Shown here in pieces: positions 1 to 5,198 of a stretch of 5,719 nucleotides of DNA. Numbering within the stretch: the first letter of the stretch is position 1; each line of letters begins with the position of its first letter. Under the pieces are notes generated by a model, which did not search any database, was not told where the DNA came from, and was given only the letters and a program-made list of their open reading frames with translations. The DNA comes from Actinomycetota bacterium (GTDB taxonomy: Bacteria; Actinomycetota; Thermoleophilia; Gaiellales; Gaiellaceae): contig VAYE01000083.1 in NCBI GenBank assembly GCA_005883235.1, forward strand, positions 1-5,719. The letters run 5' to 3'. The position numbers and the translations under genes are program-made.

Positions 1-736
1 CGACGGCGAGCCCGCGGCCGCGATCCGGTCGCTCCGCCGCGCGGTGCAGCTCTGGACGGAGATCGAGCTTCCGTACGAGGCGGCGCGGGCTCGCGTCGAC
101 CTCGGGCTGGCGTATCGGGCGGACGGCGACGACGGGAGCGCCGAGCTGGAGCTGCGCGCGGCCCATGCCGCATTCGAGCGGCTGGGCGCGCGCCCCGACG
201 CCGAGCGCGTCCTCGAGCTGCTCCGGGCCGAGGCGCCGCCGGAGCGCGCCGTGCGGACCTTCATGTTCACCGACATCTGCAGCTCGACGAGCCTCGTCCA
301 GGCGATCGGCGACGACGCGTGGCACGACGTCCAGCGCTGGCACGACGAGACGTTGCGCGCGCTCTTCCGGGCGCACCGCGGCGAGGAGGTCGACCACGCC
401 GGCGACGGCTTCTTCGTCGCGTTCCCCAGCGCCCGCGACGCGGTCGAGGCTGCGCGGACGATCCAGCGCACGCTTGCCGAGCACCGGCGCGCGCACGGGT
501 TCGCGCTCCAGGTCCGGATCGGCCTGCACGCCACCGAGGCCTCGCGCGACGGAGCCGCCTACCGCGGGCGCGGTGTCCACGAGGCGGCGCGGATCGGCGC
601 GCTCGCAGAGGCGGGCGAGGTGCTGGCGAGCTGGCCGACGCTCGAGGCCGAGGGCCTGGACGGCGGCGAGCGTCGCGAGGTGCAGCTGAAGGGGCTTGCG
701 CGACCCATCGAGGTCGCTTCCGTGGTCTGGCGCTGA
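1..736 (+). CDS. TPR-like regulator with C-terminal class III adenylate/guanylate cyclase domain (5' partial)
   Basis: The reading frame is open to the left edge (first full codon at 2) and stops with TGA at 734-736, so only the last ~244 residues are present and the GTG at 44 is just an internal codon. The first ~75 residues are amphipathic Ala/Arg/Leu-rich helices ending in a FERLGA-type repeat, as in the TPR arrays of large actinobacterial ATPase/TPR regulators. A class III cyclase domain follows: FTDICSST with the first metal-binding Asp at 272-274, and HAGDGFF with the second at 404-406. The family normally makes cAMP or cGMP from NTPs. By eye alignment the substrate-recognition Lys position before GDG is Asp, and the transition-state Asn is His (GVHEAARI) while the Arg four residues on is kept. 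The same substitutions occur in related actinobacterial cyclase-like domains as I remember them, so activity or substrate may be non-standard. The missing upstream part would be expected to carry a sensor or ATPase module. Cyclase fold is certain; activity is not. Confidence 0.93.
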   Translation, partial: DGEPAAAIRSLRRAVQLWTEIELPYEAARARVDLGLAYRADGDDGSAELELRAAHAAFERLGARPDAERVLELLRAEAPPERAVRTFMFTDICSSTSLVQAIGDDAWHDVQRWHDETLRALFRAHRGEEVDHAGDGFFVAFPSARDAVEAARTIQRTLAEHRRAHGFALQVRIGLHATEASRDGAAYRGRGVHEAARIGALAEAGEVLASWPTLEAEGLDGGERREVQLKGLARPIEVASVVWR

Positions 737-737
737 A

Positions 738-755
738 GGCACCGCTTGCGGTGCC
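738..755 (+). terminator. Hairpin directly after the cyclase stop codon
   Basis: GGCACCGC TT GCGGTGCC starts one base after the TGA at 734-736. It forms an 8-bp perfect GC-rich stem (realistically 6-7 bp closing a small loop). No T-run follows, so it is not a classic intrinsic terminator, but U-less hairpins after stop codons are common in high-GC actinobacteria. Together with the next hairpin it probably ends or attenuates the cyclase transcript. Confidence 0.5.
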
Positions 756-758
756 GAC

Positions 759-796
759 TTCAGGACGGGCAGGCTTGGCCTGCTCGTCCGTCTGAA
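759..796 (+). terminator. Long bulged hairpin, second of a tandem pair
   Basis: The arms GACGGGCAGGC (764-774) and GCCTGCTCGTC (778-788) pair over 11 bp with one G-U pair around a 3-nt TTG loop. The stem extends outward by TTCAG (759-763) with CTGAA (792-796) after a 3-nt bulge on the right side (789-791). That makes 16 pairs in 38 nt. It begins three bases after the first hairpin. No T-run is seen on either strand. Likely a terminator or 3'-end stabilising structure; it could instead be a leader structure for the gene at 893. Confidence 0.5.
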
Positions 797-845
797 ACGA
801 CCGGTCGGTCCGCTCCCTCGAGCTGAGGTAGCGCAACCGGGAAAT

Positions 846-862
846 CTCGCACATTGTGAGAG
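846..862. promoter_or_regulatory. 17-bp inverted repeat, possible operator
   Basis: CTCGCACA-T-TGTGAGAG is an inverted repeat with 7 of 8 matching positions per half and a 1-bp centre. It sits 30 bp before the ATG at 893, where a repressor or activator site would be expected. The TGTGA half resembles half-sites of CRP-type factors but the half-site order is reversed relative to a CRP palindrome, so no regulator can be named. I see no clear -10/-35 pair around it. Confidence 0.35.
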
Positions 863-892
863 AGGTCGTTCTCCTCGTGGGAGCTGCGGTTC

Positions 893-1279
893 ATGCGGAT
901 GCTGGCTGGATTGGGGGTCGCTCTCGTGCTCGCTGCGGTCGGGTACGCCGACAGCACCCGTAACGCCGGCCTCGGCGAGGTCGCCAACTGCCTGAGGGGC
1001 GGCGGCGCGCAGGTCGAGCTCTCGCCGATGCTGCGCGAGGCGGCGCCCTGGAAGGAGCTCGTCGGCCGCCGCGGGAGCGGCGTCTACGAGATCGAGCTCG
1101 GCGGCGACCGAGGCACGCTGCTCCGGGTGGGACGAGACGTGGGCGCAAAGCAGCTCCAAGGGGTCCTCGACGCCGAAGGCGCACGCGTAACGGCTCAGTC
1201 GTCGGGCCGGATCCTCGCGCTGTGGTATGGGCGCCCCGCCGCAGGCTCGGCAGCCGCGCTCAACCGCTGCCTGCATTGA
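893..1279 (+). CDS. Small exported protein of unknown function, two cysteines
   Basis: 128 aa. The ATG at 893 is preceded by GGGAG at 879-883 with a 9-nt gap, a good ribosome-binding site; a second in-frame ATG at 899 is possible. Residues 2-19 form a hydrophobic segment (an uncleaved anchor or signal peptide), so the rest should lie outside the membrane. The only two cysteines are Cys33, just after the anchor (NCLRGGG), and Cys126 at the extreme C-terminus (NRCLH), which fits a disulfide joining the ends of a compact domain. The ending SGRILALWYG followed by a short helix and Cys-Leu matches a pattern I associate with hypothetical proteins of Thermoleophilia-like genomes, but this is memory rather than a search. 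No catalytic motif is seen. It stands alone on this strand between the hairpins and the convergent hydrolase, whose stop codon is 36 nt away. Confidence 0.8.
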   Translation: MRMLAGLGVALVLAAVGYADSTRNAGLGEVANCLRGGGAQVELSPMLREAAPWKELVGRRGSGVYEIELGGDRGTLLRVGRDVGAKQLQGVLDAEGARVTAQSSGRILALWYGRPAAGSAAALNRCLH

Positions 1280-1315
1280 ACGCCGTTAGCTCATGCCGCC
1301 GAGTCTAGGACGCTG

Positions 1316-3385
1316 CTATCCGAGGGTCGTCAATGCAAAGACGCTTTGGAGCGGCGCCGTGATCTGCACCAGCCCGGCGGCGTCGCTCCGAGCGGGCGTA
1401 GGCGCCGCGACCGCGCCGCTTCCGTCCGGGTTCCAGACGTCGAGCTGGAAGGACGAGTCGGGCGGGAGCCCGCCGACGCTGTAGGAGACGACGGTCTGCG
1501 ACGGCGCCGCGAGCGACGCACCCGAGGTGTCGAGCCCGATCACGGTCATCTGCCGCTTGGGCCCGGTGTAGCCCGCGACGAGCTTCGTGCCCGCCGAGCC
1601 CGCGACGCCGACCACCTTCCAGCCCGGCTTCGTCGTGAGCGTGAAGAGGCGCGTCAGGTTGTAGACGGGACGGAGCGGCCAGCCCTGCCCGGGCGGGCCG
1701 ATCAGCGAGTAGTCCTGCGTCCCGCGGTCGTACTTGGCCACGTAGCCGTCCCACTTCACGGTGCCGGCGTAGCCGAGCCGGGCGGCGAGGACGTCGAACC
1801 ATCCATGCTGGAAGGCGTTGATCGTCGTGTCCGGGAGCGGCGTCCCGTCGGCGTAGACCCCCGGCTCGGGGTAGCTCGTGCCGTTCAGGCTGCGAATCCC
1901 GCGCGCCGAGAACTCGCTCACGTACAGCGGCCTGCGCTCGTCGGCGGGGAGCGCGTCGACGATCTGCCGCACTTCCGTCAGCCGCCGCACGAGCTTCGCG
2001 GTGTCCCAGTAGTCCCAGAAGACGTGGATCGAGTAGGCGTCGAGGAGGTCGCCCATGTGCGTCGCGAGGTAGCTGAGCCAGTCGGCCTGGGTCTGGCCAA
2101 GCGGGCTCTTCGCCTCGACGAGGTCGCCGCCCATGAAGCGGATCTCGTTCCGGAGGCCGGCGGCGGTGAGATCGCTGTCGAGCGCGCGGTAGAGCGCCTC
2201 GTACTGCGTCAGCGTGATCCTCGTCCGGTTGGGCTCGTTCTCGACGGTGACCCAGCGCACGTTCGTGAGCCGTCGCTTCTGGACGAGGTCGACGAGGACG
2301 CCCGCGAACTTCGCCATCGTGCCCGTGGGGTCGCTCTCGCCGCCGCCGGCCCAGGTGACGTTCACGACGGCGCCGGCGCGCTGCGCGAGCTGCACCGTGC
2401 GGACGAACGACTGCATCAGGTCGGGGTCGGCGAAGGCGTTTCCGTTGAAGAAGATGCGGACGAACTGCGGCTGGAGCGCGACGACCTTCGCCTCCATGTC
2501 GGGCAGGTTCTGTTCGGTCACGCCCACCTCGCGGCTGATCGCGGCGTAGACGTTCTGGTCGAATTGCGCGCCGTAGCCCGCGAGGCTCGGGACGAGCACC
2601 TGGGCCGGCTGGAGCGCGAAGTCGGCCGCCTCGATGATGAGGTCCGCCTCGTTGTTCGTCGTGACCCGCTCCCGATTGGTCGTGTCGGCGACACGCAGGA
2701 CGACCGTGCTCTGGCCGGCGGTCGGGATGGTCACGTTCACGCCGACGCGAACGCGGCGTCCAGCGGGGACTCGGACGGTCGCCGCGCCGATCGGAGTCGT
2801 GCCCAGGAAGGCCACGACGCGCGCGGTCGTCCCGAAGTCGCCGCCGGCCTCGGCGACGATCACGTCGACCGTAGAGGGAGTCGCGACCGCGACGCTGGTG
2901 GGAGTCGTCGCCCCGAAGGCGAGGTCGGGCCGGAGACGGACGAGCGCGCGGGCGGCGAGCGAGCGCCTTCCCACGAGGACGGTGAGCCGGAGCCGCTCGT
3001 GCCGCGCGAGGCCCTTGAGCGTCACCGTCGCGCGGCCGCCCGGCGCGCGGACCGTACGGAAGACGCGCAGGTCGCGAAGCCGGCCGGCGCGTGAGTAGAT
3101 CCTGATCCGCAGCGACCGGAGCACCGTGGGCGTGCGGCAGCCGGGCGCGGAGGCGAGGATCGTCAGCGCGATGTCCGTGCGAGCAGAGTCGCTGAGCGCG
3201 GCGGCGCGCAGGCTGAAGCGGCACGCGGGCGCCGCGCGTGCGGTCGGAGCGAGCGCGGCCGAGACAGACCCGAGGAGCACGACGAACGCGGCCCCTGCGA
3301 GGAGCCGCGGCGAAGCTAACCGCGCCAGCGTGTGGCGGTGACGGACGTGCGCGCCGCTCGCGACGTTCCCTCCTTGGGCGGCCAA
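1316..3385 (-). CDS. Secreted clan GH-A glycoside hydrolase-like protein with N-terminal beta domains
   Basis: About 689 aa from the TTG at 3385-3383, chosen because AAGGA lies 9 nt before it and because the upstream frame is low-complexity Arg/Ala sequence; a CTG at 3328 would start right at the signal peptide. Residues ~20-51 are a signal peptide ending in TARA-A. Residues ~53-150 are a beta-rich domain with two cysteines (55, 83). Residues ~151-251 resemble a CARDB/Ig-like domain (STVDVIVAEAG, TTNNEADLII). A TIM barrel fills ~266-586: VRIFFNGN (strand 2), VTVENEP with the putative acid/base Glu384 (2234-2236), IHVFWDYW (strand 6), LYVSEFS with the putative nucleophile Glu491 (1913-1915), and VKWDGY (strand 8). 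Asn-Glu-Pro on strand 4 and Glu on strand 7 define clan GH-A retaining glycosidases. A C-terminal beta domain (~587-689) follows, as in GH39/GH51-like enzymes. Substrate and exact GH family cannot be read; a polysaccharide outside the cell is likely. Possibly co-transcribed with the overlapping small ORF. Confidence 0.85.
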   Translation of the reverse strand: MAAQGGNVASGAHVRHRHTLARLASPRLLAGAAFVVLLGSVSAALAPTARAAPACRFSLRAAALSDSARTDIALTILASAPGCRTPTVLRSLRIRIYSRAGRLRDLRVFRTVRAPGGRATVTLKGLARHERLRLTVLVGRRSLAARALVRLRPDLAFGATTPTSVAVATPSTVDVIVAEAGGDFGTTARVVAFLGTTPIGAATVRVPAGRRVRVGVNVTIPTAGQSTVVLRVADTTNRERVTTNNEADLIIEAADFALQPAQVLVPSLAGYGAQFDQNVYAAISREVGVTEQNLPDMEAKVVALQPQFVRIFFNGNAFADPDLMQSFVRTVQLAQRAGAVVNVTWAGGGESDPTGTMAKFAGVLVDLVQKRRLTNVRWVTVENEPNRTRITLTQYEALYRALDSDLTAAGLRNEIRFMGGDLVEAKSPLGQTQADWLSYLATHMGDLLDAYSIHVFWDYWDTAKLVRRLTEVRQIVDALPADERRPLYVSEFSARGIRSLNGTSYPEPGVYADGTPLPDTTINAFQHGWFDVLAARLGYAGTVKWDGYVAKYDRGTQDYSLIGPPGQGWPLRPVYNLTRLFTLTTKPGWKVVGVAGSAGTKLVAGYTGPKRQMTVIGLDTSGASLAAPSQTVVSYSVGGLPPDSSFQLDVWNPDGSGAVAAPTPARSDAAGLVQITAPLQSVFALTTLG

Positions 3386-3537
3386 GGGACGGCGTCCTTC
3401 TCGACGCCCGGTAGCCGCAGATACCGTCCGGACGAGTAGCGCCGCCCGCGCCGCGGGCCCTGCTGGAAGTCCTCGACGTAGTCGGCGTAGAGCAGCGGAT
3501 CCCGCCAGTGGCGCCGCAGGAACCGAGCGAGCTTCAC
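3316..3537 (-). CDS. Small basic protein of unknown function overlapping the hydrolase start
   Basis: 73 aa from the GTG at 3537-3535 to the TAG at 3318-3316. The first ~52 codons have strongly G/C-ending codon choice and a protein-like composition (RRHWRDPLLYADYVEDFQQ, then YSSGRYLRLPGVEKD), whereas the hydrolase frame over the same bases is poor Arg/Ala sequence; this is why I call this frame coding. The last ~15 residues (SRAARTSVTATRWRG) look less natural. There are no cysteines, signal peptide or membrane segment, so it is probably cytoplasmic. Its end overlaps the proposed hydrolase start by 70 nt, or by 13 nt if the hydrolase begins at the CTG at 3328, suggesting translational coupling. 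TACGCT at 3549-3544 on this strand, 6 nt before the GTG, would suit leaderless transcription; no Shine-Dalgarno is visible. I do not recognise the family. Confidence 0.6.
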   Translation of the reverse strand: MKLARFLRRHWRDPLLYADYVEDFQQGPRRGRRYSSGRYLRLPGVEKDAVPWPPKEGTSRAARTSVTATRWRG

Positions 3538-3543
3538 GGGTGC

Positions 3544-3549
3544 AGCGTA
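3544..3549 (-). promoter_or_regulatory. Possible -10 hexamer for leaderless small ORF and hydrolase unit
   Basis: Read on the minus strand, TACGCT fits the actinobacterial TANNNT -10 pattern and lies 6 nt before the GTG at 3537, which would place the transcript start at the start codon. No good -35 element is found at 17-18 nt spacing; TTGGAC at 3577-3572 is 22 nt away, which is too far. Confidence 0.3.
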
Positions 3550-3567
3550 CCGACCGCCGCCGGTCGG
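3550..3567. repeat. Inverted repeat in the divergent promoter gap
   Basis: CCGACC-GCCGCC-GGTCGG is a perfect 6-bp inverted repeat with a 6-bp spacer, in the 78-bp gap between the leftward small ORF and the rightward secreted pair. It could be an operator serving both directions, or simply a GC-rich chance repeat. Confidence 0.3.
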
Positions 3568-3586
3568 ACGTGTCCAATCGGGCCAG

Positions 3587-3592
3587 TTGACA
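3587..3592 (+). promoter_or_regulatory. Possible -35 element of the secreted-protein pair
   Basis: TTGACA is a perfect match to the sigma-70-type -35 box and lies 24 nt before the TTG start at 3616. The hexamer 17 nt downstream, CAGCGT at 3610-3615, is a poor -10 and would put the transcript start inside the gene. The element is therefore suggestive only. Confidence 0.25.
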
Positions 3593-3615
3593 CGAGGCCG
3601 CAGAAGTGGCAGCGT

Positions 3616-3975
3616 TTGGCCATCAGGCGAGCCGCAGTCATAGCAACACTCTTCGTCGCCCTCGTCGCCGCCGTCCCGGCCGCGCAGGCCGACTTCGTGA
3701 CGAAGCAGTACTTCAACGGAACACTCGGAGGTCACGGCAACCCGTCGTCAGGAACTGCGTACTGGAAGACGAACAAGGTCTGGCGGCCGGTCGGCTACCG
3801 GTTCGCGGTCTGGTTCTCGAACTCGAGCACGATTCAAGCCGGCTTCCAAGAAAGCTCCGTGCAGAATCCGGTCGTGACGCGTGGGTCGTTCGGCTACGAC
3901 TGGGGGTCGTGCCTGAACGAGGAGAACTTCGGCGTCTCGACAGTTACGTGTCAGATCTACAACTGGAACGCGTAG
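3616..3975 (+). CDS. Small secreted protein of unknown function, lower GC than neighbours
   Basis: 119 aa from the TTG at 3616; the only other in-frame start (GTG at 3508) adds 36 residues that overlap the opposite-strand small ORF and push the signal peptide inside the protein, so I reject it. The N-terminus is a clear signal peptide: two Arg, then a hydrophobic stretch to residue 20 and a predicted cut after AQA (25/26). The mature ~94 aa protein is rich in Asn, Ser, Tyr, Trp and Gly (SGTAYWKTNKVWRP, RFAVWFSNSS), with two cysteines at 99 and 112 that probably form a disulfide loop near the C-terminus. This looks like a small all-beta extracellular domain. No family is recognised, and it lacks catalytic motifs. 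GC over 3721-3960 is about 60% by hand count. Shine-Dalgarno is weak. The next gene starts 7 nt after its TAG stop, so the two form an operon. Confidence 0.75.
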   Translation: MAIRRAAVIATLFVALVAAVPAAQADFVTKQYFNGTLGGHGNPSSGTAYWKTNKVWRPVGYRFAVWFSNSSTIQAGFQESSVQNPVVTRGSFGYDWGSCLNEENFGVSTVTCQIYNWNA

Positions 3976-3982
3976 GCGGATC

Positions 3983-4606
3983 GTGCGCCGTTACGTCCTC
4001 GCCGCCGTCGGATGCCTCGCCATCGCGACTACGCTGGTCGTCGCGTTCCGTCCTCATCGCGCCCGGGCGGAGAGAACGGGAATCACGCTCGCGTCAACGG
4101 CGCGGCTCGATCCGGCACACGTCGCCTCCCTTCATATGACTCGAACCGCCGTGTCGGGCGTCCCCGACCTGACGCGCATGATCGGGCCCGGCGCGACACC
4201 GGCCGCGGGTCAGGCGCATCGAATTGGCCCGGCCGGAATGACGCTGGCGTGGGTGAATCAAGGGGCGATCTGCGAGGTCCAGGAGTCCGGCGGTGGATGC
4301 GTTCCGCCAATTGACCGGCCGATCGAGGTGACGATCTCCGACCCGGATGTCGTAGGTAAGGGACAGCCCGAGCGGGTGGTGGGCTTGGCGGTCGACGGCG
4401 TGACGAACGTCGCCGCGACGCTCGCCGACGGGCGCACGCTTCACGGGGCGCCGGTCGACAACTTCTACGAGATCCTCCTGCCCGACGACGTGACGCCGAC
4501 GGCCGCGATGACGGTTCGAGCGACGATGGCCGATGGATCGACCTACACGGAGCAGGTCTTGGGGGCGCCTCCTCTGAGCGCGAACGGCCCGAATTCGGGA
4601 CCGTGA
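3983..4606 (+). CDS. Membrane-anchored or secreted protein of unknown function
   Basis: 207 aa from the GTG at 3983; GGCGGA at 3975-3980 gives a close ribosome-binding site, and the 7-nt gap from the preceding stop suggests translational coupling. Residues 5-22 are a hydrophobic segment after an Arg-Arg start; Cys11 lies within it but not in a lipobox, so it is an anchor or signal peptide. Residues ~30-85 look flexible (Pro/Ala/Gly-rich). From ~85 a beta-rich domain begins: LAWVNQGAICEVQESGGGC with Cys97 and Cys106 likely paired, then VVGLAVDGVTNVAATLADGRTLHG and TVRATMADGSTY. The repeated DGV/ADG strands resemble an extracellular beta-sandwich module seen, as I recall, in many hypothetical proteins of Thermoleophilia-like bacteria. 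No active site is seen. Its partner is the small secreted protein upstream; a joint role at the cell surface is inference. Confidence 0.78.
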   Translation: MRRYVLAAVGCLAIATTLVVAFRPHRARAERTGITLASTARLDPAHVASLHMTRTAVSGVPDLTRMIGPGATPAAGQAHRIGPAGMTLAWVNQGAICEVQESGGGCVPPIDRPIEVTISDPDVVGKGQPERVVGLAVDGVTNVAATLADGRTLHGAPVDNFYEILLPDDVTPTAAMTVRATMADGSTYTEQVLGAPPLSANGPNSGP

Positions 4607-4607
4607 G

Positions 4608-5183
4608 CTACTTCCGACCCGACCGCTGCGAAGCTGGCGACCAGTCGTTGTCACGCGCCGGCGAGCCACTCGCGCGTCCGCTCACGGCGTAGACGATCTC
4701 CACCGAGCCGCCCGGAAGGGCGCGCTCGCGCTCGAAGGTCAGCCCGGTGTCGGGATCGAGCGACGGGGTCAGCCGCATCCCCGCTCCGAACAGCAACGGC
4801 AGCACGACCAGCTCGAGCTTGTCGAGCGCTCCGAGCGCGCGGAAGGTCTCGATCGTGCGCGGGCCGCCGACGAGGTGGACGTCGCCGCCCCGGTTGGCCG
4901 CGCGGAGCTTCTCCAGCAGCCGGGTCGGGTCGCTGTCGGTGACCACGTGGTCCGGGGTGCCCGGCGGACGCCGTGAACCGAGCACGAACACGTTCAGGTT
5001 CGGCCACGGCCAGCGCTCGTTGGTGAGGGCGGGCTCGAACGTCGTCCGGCCCATCAGCGCCGCCTCGCAGCCCTCGAGGAAGTCCCGGATGCCGTGACTC
5101 TCGCCGGAGACGAAGGCTGGGTCGGCAGTCAGGGCCGGCCATCCGCTCGGCGTGGTCACGTAGCCGTCGGCGCTCATGCTCAT
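4608..5183 (-). CDS. RibD C-terminal/DHFR-fold family reductase, N-terminus apparently shortened
   Basis: 191 aa from the ATG at 5183-5181 to the TAG at 4610-4608. Diagnostic motifs are MSMSADGY (residues 1-8), LMGRTTFE (43-50), HLVGGPRTI (103-111) and ELVVLPLLFGAGMRL (124-138). These match the RibD C-terminal/DHFR-like family, cytoplasmic proteins that bind NAD(P)H and reduce an unknown pterin- or pyrimidine-like substrate; most members are uncharacterised. Family members usually carry a strand of ~6-8 residues before the S-x-DG motif; here translation begins immediately at it, and there is no in-frame ATG/GTG/TTG upstream and no good Shine-Dalgarno. The in-frame upstream residues ARIRAR would suit that strand but have no start. 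The last ~22 residues (from SGRASG) are a polar tail. Convergent with the secreted pair, with 1 nt between stop codons. Fold assignment is secure; function and intact 5' end are not. Confidence 0.9.
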   Translation of the reverse strand: MSMSADGYVTTPSGWPALTADPAFVSGESHGIRDFLEGCEAALMGRTTFEPALTNERWPWPNLNVFVLGSRRPPGTPDHVVTDSDPTRLLEKLRAANRGGDVHLVGGPRTIETFRALGALDKLELVVLPLLFGAGMRLTPSLDPDTGLTFERERALPGGSVEIVYAVSGRASGSPARDNDWSPASQRSGRK

Positions 5184-5190
5184 GCGGGCA

Positions 5191-5198
5191 CGGATCCG
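5191..5198. other. Palindrome at the reductase/helicase junction
   Basis: CGGATCCG is a perfect 8-bp palindrome lying between the reductase ATG (5183) and the first helicase-like residues (from about 5198). Both flanking genes appear to lose their normal N-terminal segments here, so it marks a candidate breakpoint. GGATCC also occurs near 3497, so the word itself is not unique in the window. Confidence 0.45.

Noticed and set aside
1280..1315. Possible bidirectional terminator between the exported-protein gene and the hydrolase
   Set aside because: The 36-nt gap contains no stem of useful length and no T-run.
1346..3094. A 582-codon open frame on the plus strand, opposite the hydrolase
   Set aside because: It is an antisense shadow: its product is low-complexity Arg/Glu/Val/Asp-rich, has no motifs, and its openness follows from the high GC of the real gene, which has clear GH-A motifs.
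1305..3224. A 639-codon minus-strand frame overlapping the hydrolase
   Set aside because: It is dominated by Arg, Ala, Pro and Gly with no domain signal; it is a frame-shifted copy of the hydrolase coding sequence.
3368..3375. Near-perfect Shine-Dalgarno AAGGAGGG on the minus strand
   Set aside because: No ATG, GTG or TTG lies within a useful distance downstream in any frame; it appears to be a coding coincidence, though it adds some doubt about the exact hydrolase start.
3386..3577. N-terminal extension of the hydrolase to a TTG at 3577
   Set aside because: It would place about 83 Arg/Ala-rich residues before the signal peptide, and the same bases encode a better-looking 73-aa protein in another frame.
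3508..3615. Upstream GTG start for the 119-aa secreted protein
   Set aside because: It would bury the signal peptide 36 residues in and run through the divergent gap and the opposite-strand small ORF.
3577..3735. Upstream extension of the small minus-strand ORF to 3735
   Set aside because: It would run antisense through the signal-peptide region of the secreted protein, and its composition (Cys-Cys, Gly/Asp runs) is not protein-like; the GTG at 3537 fits much better.
4601..4612. Possible terminator between the convergent genes ending at 4606 and 4608
   Set aside because: Only 1 nt separates the stop codons and I see no strong hairpin there; any termination signal would lie inside the opposing coding region.
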